This document shows, one piece after another, positions 1 to 12,100 of a stretch of DNA of 64,000 bases (positions are counted from its first letter, which is position 1; each line of letters begins with the position of its first letter). Source of the DNA: Elysia chlorotica (lineage: Eukaryota > Mollusca > Gastropoda > Plakobranchidae); the NCBI GenBank assembly GCA_003991915.1, contig RQTK01000317.1, positions 114,193 through 178,192 on the forward strand, read 5' to 3'. The notes below the pieces were generated by a model that worked only from the letters and a program-made list of their open reading frames with translations, had not been told where the DNA came from and searched no databases. The position numbers and the translations under genes were made by a program.

Positions 1-36
1 CCTGCGCCGTGCGCCGGCCCCCCCCCCTCCCCCCAG

Positions 37-825
37 ACTGGAACGCCACGTCGTACGGGCACCCCGAGCTGCAAGAGGGCGACTACACGCTCATCCTGCC
101 GCTGGTGATGCGCTACCTGTGCCCCGAGGCCGTGACCTTCATCGGGCTGGGCGCCGTGTCGGCGGCGGTCATGTCGTCCACGGACTCCTCGGTGCTCTCA
201 TCCAGCAGCATGTTCGCCCGGAACGTCTACGGCGTGGTCTACGCCAGGCTCTTCAGGCGGAAGGTTGGTACAGTGCGTACAGGGAGAGGACACTTCTGGT
301 GTGTGTGGCTGTGTGTGTGGAGACACTTCTGGTGTGCGTGGGTGTGTGAAGACACTTCTGGTGTGTGTGTGGGTGTGTGTGGGTGTGTGGAGACACTTCT
401 GGTGTGTGTGGGTGTGTGGAGACACTTCTGGTGTGGGTGGGTGTGTGGAGACACTTCTGGTGTGTGTGGGTGTGTGGAGACACTTCTGGTGTGTGTGGGT
501 GTGTGGAGACACTTCTGGTGTGTGTGGGTGTGTGGAGACACTTCTGGAATGTGTGGGTGTGTGGAGACACTTCTGGTGTGTGGGTGTGGACGTGGGGTTC
601 GGTGTCAAGATGGCTTAATTGATGTAGCGTTGGCCTTCTCAAAGAAAAGTTCTGGTTCGGGACCACTGTCGGAAAAGAAAATAGGCCTTTTTATTTGTCG
701 GATTTTTTTTCTCTACGGGCTGGTATAAAAGCATGAAATACACGTTTTAGTTTTTAGTTTAATTAAAATATTTGGACAACATGGATGGATGAACTATCTT
801 TCCTCTCTCCCTCTCTATGTCTCTC

Positions 826-869
<44 letters not shown>

Positions 870-2630
870 TCTCTCTGTCTCTCTATAAAATTTGACAATT
901 GCCATTTCTATAAACTAATTCTATCTGATTTATGTGGTGATTTTTATAATTATAGCACCGGTACCTTAGATCTCTGTTTCAGTTGACATATGCATGTATT
1001 GCGTGCGCGTGCGCTTAATGTTTACTTAACAGTTTATCCGTTATAGTGATTGTCTTTATAAGCGTGCGCTTAATGTTTACTTAACAGTTTATCCGTTATA
1101 GCGATTGTCCTTATAAGCGTGCTCTAATGTGTCCACTGTCTCCCCCAGGCCTCCGAGGCGTCTCAGGTGTGGGTGATGCGGGGCGCCCAGATTGTCATCA
1201 CGGTGCTGGCCTGCTTCATGGCCATCCAGATAGACTCGATCTACGACCTCTGGCTGCTCTGCTCGGACTTTGTCTACGTGATCCTCTTCCCGCAGCTCGT
1301 GTGCGTCATGTACCTCAAGAAGAGTAACTCTTACGGATCGTTCGTGGCCTTCGTGCTCGGGCTCTTCTTCCGGTTAATGGGGGGAGACAATGCCCTCAAT
1401 ATTCCTGCAGTCATCAAATATCCATGGTAGGTGGAGTGTGGGGGCGGGGTTGGGGGAGGTAGGGAATGGCATTCATTTGATAGCCTTGGTAAGTTTCAAA
1501 ATACTTTTAGTCCATTAAAAAAAAGGAATGTACATTATATACACAAAGATGTCAAAGTACATGACCTAATAAGATAGACGAGAGAGGAAGTGGAAATCAT
1601 AGTGGTGTTATACTATATTACATGTATATAAGTAGCAACATAGCTCTAATTAGACTGCCACGTAAGTGCCCATAATGACTTCACTACTGCTAATAGCTAG
1701 ATATTGCTTTGTTGTGACAGTTTGTGCAGTTGATTGGTTTTGGTTTTTCCTTCCAGGTATTCCGAGACTGAAGACGTGCAGTACTTTCCCTTCAGGACTC
1801 TCTCCATGATCATCTCCCTATTCTCGCTGATATTCGTGTCCTACGTGACCGACTTCCTGTTCACGCGCAGAATCCTGCCGTTGTCTGCGGACTTTTACGG
1901 CTGCTTCACGGTACGTCACAAACTCGCGTCCATTGATTTGTTTGTCTTCATAGAAAATTCACGTAGAACGAAAATAGATAAAACTAAAGGAGGAGATACT
2001 GATGCGCCTTAAGATCATATAGACCAATATGTCTCACATCCCACCTAGGGAAAACTCTCGATCTAGCTGAGTGGTAGTGTGTTGGTCTCTGGATTGGAGG
2101 ACCGTTGTTCAAAGCTCCACGATCGTTCAGCGTAATCCACTGGTTGCGTCGGTGTCAGTATAAAGTGACTATGTCTCATGTGTGGAAGCACATACAATTG
2201 TCAGACGTCAGTCTTGGGCCCGTCCACAATATACCTATTTAAAGCTGGCGTGGGGCGTCAAGTGACCAACCTAACTCAAGTTTCCTAGGTTCGCTCCAGG
2301 TTCCGGTGCGCCTCGGGGCTTTAGACTTAAGGCTGTTTGTTTTACGTCCTGAGACAGACACAGCAGGTAGGCCTATGCTGATAACTTTAGTCTCCGCTGG
2401 TCAGATTTAGTGTACTGCCCAACCAGTAGGGACTGTACCCAGGGCGTCTGATCTGAAGCCGTGCTCTCTACCACTATGCTCAGTTTCATCTACCTCGTCC
2501 CACATAATGTTATTATTATACAGTTTATGCCCCTTGCTAATTGAACCAAATCGAGAAATAAGAGCGCTAGCGCTTTTACATAATTAGAAAGATAATGATC
2601 ATTTGTTCTCATATTTTTCTTTAGTAGTTA

Positions 2631-2723
<93 letters not shown>

Positions 2724-3106
2724 ATGTGGGTTAATTGATGTTGTTTCTTATATTATCAATACTATTACAATGTACTGCTCAATACAGTTCTTCTTCCTAA
2801 TGTTATTATTAATACATGTATTATTGTTTTTATTATTCAAATTGTTGCAACTGTAGAATTTACTTTGTTTTAAGATACACTGTATACTAACTTTAGGGTC
2901 CAATATACTCCGCGGTCCGCCTCTTTTCACCTTCTAGTTCTAATCACGCTCAACCCTTACCTCATTTTCCCCCCTTTCTTCTTGGTGTGTAGCATCTGTC
3001 TAAAGAGCCAGGCACACTGAGGTATGAGTTACCTCCCTCAACAACAAAGACTGGAAAGGACGCGGGTCTCACAAAAAGGCATATAGAGAGCAGCACAAAA
3101 CTATAG
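37..3106 (+). CDS. SLC5A7: High-affinity choline transporter, C-terminal part (partial gene)
   Basis: Sodium- and chloride-dependent plasma-membrane transporter that returns choline to cholinergic terminals for acetylcholine synthesis (family knowledge). Exons seen: 37-263, 1149-1426, 1757-1910, and a candidate last exon at 2993-3106; phases agree at every junction (1, 0, 2, 0). The first exon follows a C-rich tract ending in CAG and carries the SLC5 helix with [19 protein letters not shown] and SMFARN. The second carries two more membrane segments around [20 protein letters not shown]. The third carries [16 protein letters not shown] and the last helix ending near DFLFTRR. The spacing matches vertebrate ChT closely. 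Exons for the N-terminal half lie off the left edge. Certain to family; only the last exon is doubtful. Confidence 0.93.
283..596. repeat. 29-bp minisatellite beside the first visible ChT donor site
   Basis: About ten to eleven copies of a 29-base unit made of a GAGACACTTCTG core and a GTGTGTGGGTGTGTG part, with small variants. It starts about 20 bases after the GTTGGT donor at 264. Both strands are open for long stretches only because the unit lacks stop codons; the translations are repeat artefacts, not genes. Confidence 0.95.
801..886. repeat. CT microsatellite
   Basis: Nearly pure (CT)n with a few interruptions, inside the ChT intron 264-1148. Confidence 0.95.
1009..1117. repeat. 54-bp direct duplication in the ChT intron
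   Basis: Two adjacent copies of a unit containing GCGCTTAATGTTTACTTAAC and CCGTTATAG, differing at a few bases, just upstream of the acceptor at 1148. Confidence 0.9.
2058..2284 (+). mobile_element. tRNA-derived SINE, plus orientation
   Basis: The 5' part resembles RNA polymerase III promoter boxes: GCTGAGTGGTAGTG (A box) and TTGTTCAAAGCTCC (B box). The body has GTGTCAGTATAAAGTGAC, CACATACAATTGTCAGACG and GTCTTGGGCCCGTCCACAAT, and the end is CCTAACTCAA. The same body recurs many times in the window (for example 11967-12225 and 47062-47330, reversed), so this is a dispersed family. It sits in the last candidate intron of ChT. Confidence 0.75.
2635..2723. repeat. AGT trinucleotide microsatellite
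   Basis: About 29 uninterrupted AGT units. Confidence 0.97.
2993..3106 (+). CDS. SLC5A7: Candidate terminal exon of the choline transporter
   Basis: After the exon ending at 1910 (phase 0) the cytoplasmic tail is still missing. At 2965-2992 a long pyrimidine tract ends in GTGTAG, followed by 37 open codons and TAG at 3104-3106. The short tail is polar ([16 protein letters not shown] near its start, [10 protein letters not shown] at the end) with no membrane segment, as expected for the variable ChT C terminus. Phase fits exactly. No conserved motif proves it, so a different last exon between 1911 and 5900 remains possible. Confidence 0.45.
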   Translation, partial: HLSKEPGTLRYELPPSTTKTGKDAGLTKRHIESSTKL

Positions 3107-5946
3107 ATAAAAACTGCTGGGTCTTCCTTCATTGAAAATTAAATTATTTTTTTGCACGTGTAAATTTTGTTTTTAACATAACACACTGTATCATCGCCAT
3201 ATAAAAAAGTAAGGGCAAGTTTAGTTGATGCACATGGATGAACTTTATTGCTTGCTTTTTAATGTGTTGAATTTCATTTGTTTTCCCATATTCAGCTTTT
3301 TTTCTTGTTTTAATTGTATGCTTCATGATAACACATTGTACTAAATTAAATCACCAAAATTTTTAACCTGTCATTCCTATTTATTTGAGGTGCCTTTATT
3401 TAAACTAAAGACAGATCATAAAATATTTTTAAAGGATTTTTTAATAACTTGGCCCGACAAAAATCTAAATCCGTACCACATTATAGTCTCATGATAAAAG
3501 CTTGGGCAAATTAAATAACACAGACCAAAGTATTTAATCTATTGTGACTTGTACATCACCATTCTCTTGCCACTGACTATGTGAGATCTCTGTACATTTG
3601 TTAAATCGACTTCTCTAGCCCTTATTCTACTTCTAGTGATATGATCACAAAAACTTTCTACTTTTTTATTCTCTAATTGGTAGCATGTAACACAATATAA
3701 CCATACATGTGTACATGTTCCAAATAAATGTGTCAATAAAAAAATCCCTATTGAATAAGAATATTCATTCAATCTGATTTTTTAATTTGAAGAGTGAGAG
3801 GGGCATTTTGGAAAAGCAAAATAATAAGTCCATATATTGAGAATATTAGGCACTCACACACTGTTACTAGCACTAGTAGCAGTTTCATTTTTCTCATTAA
3901 TAAGAACTTCCAGCATTTGGAGACTTGGTCGCATCAACGTCTGTTTAACTTAAAAGGAAATCAATGTTCAGTTCAATAGAATGAAATTGAACTGGCAATG
4001 TGAAACTCAAGTGCTGCTTGGTTGCCTAAGTGCATTTCAATTTTGGATCACATGAATTGGATCTTTTTGAGAGATTTTAAATCCTTTATTACTTGGATGG
4101 TTACAAAAATGTAAGGAAAAACCTGAAAACATTTATTGATGAGGCGGGGGGTGGGGTTCTCAACAGAAATGCTTGCAATTTCTTATTCACTCTTCACATA
4201 ATTTACAGGGATGCCACCCAAACCTGGCAAAATTTGCGGAACTTAAGTAGTGGCGAAAGAGGGGTGTGTGGAGCTGAAAATGTTCAAGTGAGATGATAAA
4301 TGGTTTCATGATCTATAGAAGGAAATAGATGTATTACATTTACTATGCTCGCTAACAGATATTTGCAGTAAATGATACATACAAAAGATTTAGACCAATA
4401 TTATGTATTATATATATCCGCCTCAACAAATTTATTTTTACTCTACATTTGCTCTAATTTCATTAATCAAAATTTCGGTAAATTTGTCACTGTGCAGGAT
4501 GTGTTCATTTCATGAAGGAATAAAGTGAGTTATTTTTTTATACAAAAGATTGGAGCAAAAAATGGGAATATCATACCAAAATATTATTTAATCATTAGCA
4601 GAAATCCATATATAAATCTAGATTATATGAATTTAAAATTCAATTATATTAGATGCAGAATGTGCCGATCGTCCGATACAATGTGGCTACCACATAAGAA
4701 TTAAGATACATCCCGGTTGGATCTAGCTTATTATTCTTTTTTATCACAGTTACCAGACAAGCGCACTTGTTAATTCGTTAACCTAACTATCAATAAGCTT
4801 AGGACGGTTTCGCCAAGGTTCTGTCATTAAAATAGTCAATAGATCTGAGTCAGATCAAGCACATCCTAGTAGGAATCAATTGGTCAGAAAAGACAAGGAC
4901 TGGATGAAGATGGACAGACCGGTACTATTCAGACGAATAAACAAGGATCGGATACATTTCATAAACAAGAGTTAAATGTAACCCGGATGAGATTAACTGC
5001 ACTGCCGACATCGATACAACTGTATTATCGCAAATTTAATAAACAATTGAAAAGACATCTCATGCCGATAAACATTGTTCTTTGATTTTCATTTTTGCAC
5101 TCACAAATTTAAGTTACGGTAATTTCTTTTTCTCCTCTGGCTCAAGTTGCGCAATGAAACGTAGTAGAACAATAAAAAAGACATTATTTTGCTATTAGCG
5201 ACGGAGTCATTAAGAAAGGCGCTTTTTCTAAATTAACAGCTCATAGTTTCCACTTTTTAAAATACACAGGGCATGTGAGGTGTGACCTTGGATATCGCCG
5301 ATTAAATAGTTGGGTTTCGAGATACCCTCTCATAAGCTATTTGAAAAAACCTAATGGTCCTCACGTCTGCAGGTTTTGGCTTTGAGCAATCAATGAGGGC
5401 TGAAAAAAAAATATGGAGGTGTCGCCAACTTTCTGTAATTTTCAGCAAGAACATTTTCCGGACATCGGACTCGAGAGTCAAAAAGATTTCCGGAGAATAC
5501 AGACCCAAATTATGTTTCTAGAAATTTCCGGAAAAGTGGTATCCCTCATAACTTAGGATTTGTGAAATCCATTTTTAGTAATCCAATGATAAATTCAAAC
5601 TTATTTCTGGGAACAATTGAGAGTTTAAAAAGTTTAAGAATTTGTACTTTATAGGTTTGAGATGAATCAATTTCATTTGCTACCACACATATGAACTAAG
5701 GATATGATAGAAACTTTATGATTAAAACTAGAATTAAAACATGACATAAATTATAATTTCAGAGAAGTTTATTGAAAATTACTGAAAATGTATCTTTAAA
5801 AAAAAAACTTGTTCCAGTTTCAGTTTTACATGAGAATTTCTCCTCTAAATTAAATATTCTCTTCATGTTACTCAGTCTTGCAGACTGAACATTTACACGC
5901 AAAAAAACAAACAAAGACGTATAACACATAACTGTTTAGTTGGGGT
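3107..5946. other. ChT 3' UTR and intergenic DNA between convergent genes
   Basis: AT-rich sequence between the end of ChT and the 3' end of RNPS1, which run towards each other. I see no convincing exon, RNA gene or mobile element; short open frames here have no family likeness. Confidence 0.6.
3723..3740 (+). terminator. Possible ChT polyadenylation signals
   Basis: Two AATAAA hexamers at 3723-3728 and 3735-3740, about 0.6 kb after the candidate stop codon. An ATTAAA also lies only about 35 bases after that stop. Position only; cleavage site unknown. Confidence 0.3.
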
Positions 5947-5952
5947 TTTATT
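5947..5952 (-). terminator. RNPS1: RNPS1 polyadenylation signal
   Basis: AATAAA on the minus strand (TTTATT on plus), about 150 bases after the RNPS1 stop codon. Confidence 0.55.
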
Positions 5953-6103
5953 TACAAAAGGTCAGAGATTTCAATGTTTGCCTTTAACTGACTTTCCCAT
6001 ATTAAAAATACATTAAAACAATAAACTGAATGAAAACACCTGGTCAATGGTGAGCACAAACGGGGAGATGAGAAACTGTTAATCCACTGCGTGTGGCCAA
6101 GTC

Positions 6104-9100
6104 TTATCTGGAGGAGCTCGAGCTGGACCGACTGTGGCGGCGTCGCGCGACCGGCGACCTTGACCTGCGCCGAGGGGGGCTGCGTCTTGGAGGAGGGGAT
6201 CTGGTCAGACATTAACAAAAACTTGAAAAACTTGCTCACTCAAAAGTAAGTGATAAATATTAAACTGGAGCACATTCCAATATGTGAGATAACAAAAAGG
6301 GCTTCCAAAAATTGCGCCTGCAACCAAATTACCTAATACCACCACATTTTTAATCGCAAGTGTTTTACTAAGTGATCTAAACAAACAATATAAAAGTCTA
6401 AACTTATGTTTATTGGGTTTTTTATTAACTTGGATGGAAGTGAACAGTTTTTCTTTCGATTGCAAAACAACACAATAAAAATATGGGAAAAGAGTAAAAA
6501 AAGTAGACCCACCTGCGGCGATCTCTGTTGAACCTCGGGGGAGAGTTTCGCCACCTGGGGGGCGGCCCACCTCGCCTCATTGGACTGCGCCGCATCGGAG
6601 GCCGGATTGGGTTTCTCTGTATGTGGACGGCTGCTGCAGTCACTTCCTGTCCGTCTATTTGTCCTGTTGAAAGATACGTAAGAAAGTTTTATTCACATCC
6701 AGTTTAAGTCCCTGTAGTGCCAATGAAGATTTTAAACACCCAGGCTGTGATTGGCCCAGACTCGAAAAAAGGGGCGCAGCCTTTTCTTTGTTCAGGTCCG
6801 AGGACTTTATTGAGGACGCCATCTTTAATTAAATGAATGTTATAATAAATGGAGATATCAGGAAAAAGGAGAATAAAACACAGAGCTCTCGAAATTAAGT
6901 GGTTCTGCCACGGGGGTCACACAACTAGTAGGTCTGCGCACATCTGGTCACTCCGTCTCAGCTGCATTCTATGAATAGTCAGGGACGGCAGAATTTAGCG
7001 TTAAATAAATAAAGAGGTCCCCCCATAATAATCTGCCCCTTGGGAGACATGAAAAGCCGGTTCTAATGGAGGATGAGAGAAATGGCTGAGAGTGAAAGAA
7101 AAAGAGAGAAAGAGAGGGAAGGAGAGATAGGGAGCAGAGAAGGAAAGAAACAAAGTGAGGGAGCGCCCTTTTATAGTCAATAAAAATTTTCAGAAGTGAT
7201 TGACACATGTGTTTAACAAACCCAGAGCAGTGGTAGGCAAGTAAAGTCTTTGCCTGAATGCCAAGTCAGGTTTACTCCTCAGTGAGTGATCTTCTTACAT
7301 GGCTCTAGCCTAGACGACCGTGTGTACGAATTCACATGCTTGTGTATGTTCTCCTTGAATAATTCTTTTTTTTTTTTAATTATATATGGCTCTCTTAAAA
7401 CGGATTCTTAGACTTTGTGCGAGACAAAGGGTGGTTTTGTAGCTGTAGTTAAGCTAGTTTAACGCCCAAAGTCAGCAATATAAAGGCTTTTTTGTGGATA
7501 GACCGCAATACTGACGTCTGACAATTTTATGTGCTGCCACACACGAGATAGAGCGGGCATACCATGACTCCTGTCTCAGTCGGTCACATTAAACTAACAC
7601 CGACCCAACCCTGACTAATTAAAGATTTAAAAAATGTGTTTCATATGGGAAGCAGGGTTTTAACACTGATTGGTTTTGTAAGAGGAGAGTTCTTAGACGG
7701 AGACAACTGTACATCGTATTTTGTTAATATATATTTTTCCTCAGCTTCTCCAACTAATAATTGTACAGATGCGCTGTTTTCATGAAATTAGCATCACACG
7801 TCAATCCTAAGCATAACAAAAACATCAGCCAGATAGTCACACAAGCAAACATTTGAAAAGCGGTTAGAAAAGCCATGGGTTTTAACTTTAATTACTTATC
7901 AAGACACCAAGATCTTCATTCATAAAAAAAAAAAATACATATGAAAATAATGATTGCTTGTACCCAACTTGAACTGTAAGATTTGAAAGGAGTATGGCTT
8001 GGGTCTGTTAAACATTAAGAAAACCAATAAGATCATCAATAAAAGTGTATAAAAGCACAGTTTTAACAAAGGTAGCTTTTTTGTTTTAATTACATAACAA
8101 CAAAGATCACGTTGGCTGATTTAAGCCACATTGACATAATCAACAACGTTCCTCTGTTGGACTGTATGCAATCATCAGTCTATTAATTACAACACTAAGT
8201 AACATGGCTCTGTACATGTATAATGCATACACTGGTTTGTTATGAAAGTGCACCTTTTCCAACCCTGGCCAACACAAGTTACCATTCGAATATAAAGCAA
8301 GAGTAATCTAAACTCTAAACCACCTTCCTACACCTTAGGGTGCATTTAAAAGATAAATTAACAATAAATTATGACCCTTTAACTTCAAGCCCCCCTTACT
8401 GGTCTTTTCTTTTTTAATTGAACACAATCTTTGTCAGCAAAGGCGGGATATACAATAAAATCTGCATGCGATAAACTATGGCTTCATATAAACTATTTAA
8501 GAGACACATTTTCCCTTGTACCTACTTTACAATCAGCGTTTTTTATAAACTTGGAATTAAATAAGACCGGTGCCAAGATATTTATCTATAGCAGATCCCT
8601 GTGTATTCCCAAAGACTTGGGGCCTGGTGGTGTTCCCTAAATTGCTGTGAACAGCTTTCAATATACTCTTCTATCAATTGCTTATTGACAGCCTCAAACA
8701 CACTTGCAGTAATTATAACACCAAAACTTTATAAATTTCTCACCTCCATTCATGAACTTGATGGCTTTTGCCGCCTCCTCGGGAGATTCATAGTCAATGT
8801 AGACGGAGCCCTTGTTAAACGTAGGGTGAACACGCTCCATCGGCATCTCGACATTCTTGATTGTGCCGTACAGAGAAAAGATCTCCATCACATGATCTTT
8901 GGTCACGTTACGGGTCAGATGACCAACATGAACTTTCGATGGTTTCGGTGTCGGGCTGCGTTTCTTGCGCTTGGGAGTCCTGGTGATAAAAGAGGTACAA
9001 ATAGTGTTCAGCGAGTAGCAATCATACTGACACACCTTTTTTGGCTATAAGGATGCATTGAAGATAATAATATAAATAAATATTTTTATAACTAATATGT

Positions 9101-12100
9101 AGATCTTATTGTACCTGTCATCTGAATTTAAAGGCTTTAAAACCTAAAAGATAATAACAATAATAATAATAATATAAAAAAATAATAATAATAATAATAA
9201 TACAAATGATTTATAGAGCACATATCAAAATAACTCAGCTCATGGCGCCTTTACACATGAAAATTTCATTAAAAATAAACATTGGCATAAAAAATACAAA
9301 AGCATATTCTTACAAGTAAAAGGCATTCGTTCATACTAGAGCATGAAATCAGGAACATAGGGACGGAAAATACAAAATTACAACCTCTACCTCTGCCATC
9401 AGATTCTTCTCCCCCTTTGAGGCTCTGCCTCAGAAGTTTAGAGAACACAAACTAACAGTTACGAGAATTGCATAAATGTATTAGTTTGCAATATGCTTAG
9501 CCAAAAAGATTTCAGGAACATTAACTTTTTCACATTTCAAGATTTTGGGTCTATCCCTTGTGTGCTCACTATTATGAGGGATTTTTAAAGCGTATAAAGC
9601 AGTGATGATGGCGCCAAAAAGTGAAAAAGCAGGACAATTTTTCGCAGCCCACCCAAAAAGCTATTTTTCATAACATACCAATTTCAAATGGGGGGGGCTA
9701 TTTTTTAAATTTTAGTTTCACATAGGGAAAGGAGAGCGGGAAACAAAATAAACACAAAACAAGGTCTAGAACAGCCTTACTCTGAGACTGGGCATCTGCA
9801 AACAAGTGATCAGTCCTCAAAGAATAGTAACCTTATTTAAAAATTGTATGTTCATTCATTGCCCAAGTTGTAAAGGCACTCATACCAGTCGTCAAAAGAT
9901 CAGTAACTTATGGTTAGAGAAAACGATTGGAGATTCTACCAACACCAATCCAACCAGAAGGAAAAGAACAAGCAGCAGAGATCAAACCCGTGGCTGTTCC
10001 CATCACAGAACATCTTCAACTCCATCCCTCCAGTGAGAGAGAGAAATAAAGAAATAGAAATAAAGAGAGGAAAGGAAGAATACAAGAAAAAGAAAAAAGA
10101 GAGATGGAAAAGTGAAAAAAAAACGAGAGAGATCGGAGGAAGAGGCAAAAAGAAAGTGAGAGACAGAGAGAGATGGGAGAGAAAAATAGAGAGAGTGCAA
10201 GTCTGCACGGTTTATAGAGAGATAGGAGATAGAAAGAAATGAGAGGAATGGGAAAGAGAGAGAGAGAGAGGGAGAGAGAGAGAGAGGGACAGAGAAAAAG
10301 AAGGGGAGATGTTTATAGAGAGATAGGATATAGAAATGAGAGGGATGGGAAAGAGAGACACACGCAGACAGCAGGAGAGAGGGGATGAGAGAAATGACTG
10401 AGAGTGAAAGAAAAAGAGAGAAAGAGAGAGGGAAGGAGAGATGGGGAGCAGAGAATGAAAGAAACAGAGTGAGAGAGAGAGCCCTTTCAAAGTCGATAAA
10501 AATCTTCAGAAGTGATTGACACATGTGTTTAACAAACCCAGAGCAGTGGTAGGCAAGAAAAAAAAAAGTAAAGTCGTTGGTTGAATGCCAAGTCACGTTT
10601 ATTGATTTAAGCCACACTGACATAATCAACAACGTTCCTCTATTGGACTGGATGCAATCATCAGTCTAATAATTACCACACTAAGTAACATGACTCTGTA
10701 CATGTACAATGTATACACTTGTTTGTTATGCAAGTGCACCTTTTCCAACCCTGGCCAACACAAGTCACCATTCGAATATAAAGAAAGAGTAATCTAAATT
10801 CTAAATCACCTTCCTACACCTCAGGGTGCATTTAAAAGATAAATTAACAATGAATTATGACCCTTTAACTTCAAACCACCCTCATAAGTCTTTTTTTTTT
10901 TAATTGAACACAATCTTTGTCAGCAAAGGCGGGATATACAATAAAAGCTGCATGCGATAAATTATGGCTTCATATAAACTATTTAAGAGACACATTTTCC
11001 CTTGTACCTACTTTACAATCAGCGATTTTTATAAACTTGGGATTAAATAAGGCTGGTGCCAAGATATTTATCTACAGCAGATCCCTGTGTATTCCCAAAG
11101 ACTTGGGACCTGGTAGTGTTCCCTAAATTGCTGTGAACAGCTTTCAATATACTCTTCTATCCAATTGCTTATTGACAGCCTCAAACACACTTGCAGTAAT
11201 TATAACACCAACCTCCATTCATGAACTTGATGGCTTTTGCTGCCTCCTCGGGAGATTCATAGTCAATGTAGACGGAGCCCTTGTTAAACGTCGGGTGAAC
11301 ACGCTCCATCGGCATCTCGACATTCTTGATTGTCCCGTACAGAGAAAAGATCTCCATCACATGATCTTTGGTCACGTTACGCGTCAGATGACCAACATGA
11401 ACTTTCGAAGGTTTCGGTGTCGGGCTGCGTTTCTTGCGCTTGGGAGTCCTGGTGATAAAAGAGGTAAAAATAGTGTTCAGCGAGTAGCAATCATACTGAC
11501 ACACCTTTTTTTTTGCAATAAGGATGCATGACAAGAGGGAAAGGAGAGGGAGGGGTGTGTGTGTGTGTGTGCATTGAAGTTCGCTCCTAAATTCAGTCTT
11601 CATGGCGATACCGGCCGTTGTTTACTATTCAAGGTCTAGATTCTAAAATCTAGTACAGTAGCAGTGTTGCATCAATTGAAAGAATAGCACTTTACTAGAG
11701 TCTAGATCACTTGAACGCAATCGACGACCGATTACTTTCATAGTCTAGAAATCCAGACTAAAAAATCTAGAAAAGGGGTTAGAGAGGAAGAACTAGAATT
11801 TTGATATGCCAAAAGGACGTCTGCCTTTAAAAATAGGTTTTCTATTCACTAGATGTATTATCATGAAAATATTTTGGGTTACAAATCCCATTTGAAAGGT
11901 AAACAATTATGTAAACACTGTGAGATCACTCGTTCAGCTGATAGCTTGCCCTAGAACGGTTGCGAGTTGAGTTGAGTTGGTTTTAACGTCCAAAATCAGC
12001 ACTATATAGGCTGTATTGTGGATGGGCCCCAAGACTGATGTCTGACCAATTTATGTGCTGCCACACACGAGACAGGGCGGGGATACCATGACTCCTGTCT

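Larger units (their letters stand above)
7071..9058. repeat. Tandem segmental duplication, copy 1 (RNPS1 intron and RRM exon b)
   Basis: Aligns with 10383-11529: purine-rich GGATGAGAGAAATG at the left, the RRM exon in the middle, GGATGCAT at the right. Introns differ by roughly 4% where I compared them by eye. Copy 1 has about 850 extra bases (about 7276-8117), including a SINE fragment. The join in copy 2 (AGTCACGTT) looks like a microhomology deletion, so copy 1 is probably ancestral there. Confidence 0.9.

Noticed and set aside
9..728. Long open frames on both strands over the first 700 bases
   Set aside because: They read through a real ChT exon into the stop-free 29-bp minisatellite; only 37-263 is coding.
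9910..10632. Lys/Glu/Arg-rich and Ser/Leu-rich frames
   Set aside because: Both are translations of the polypurine tract.
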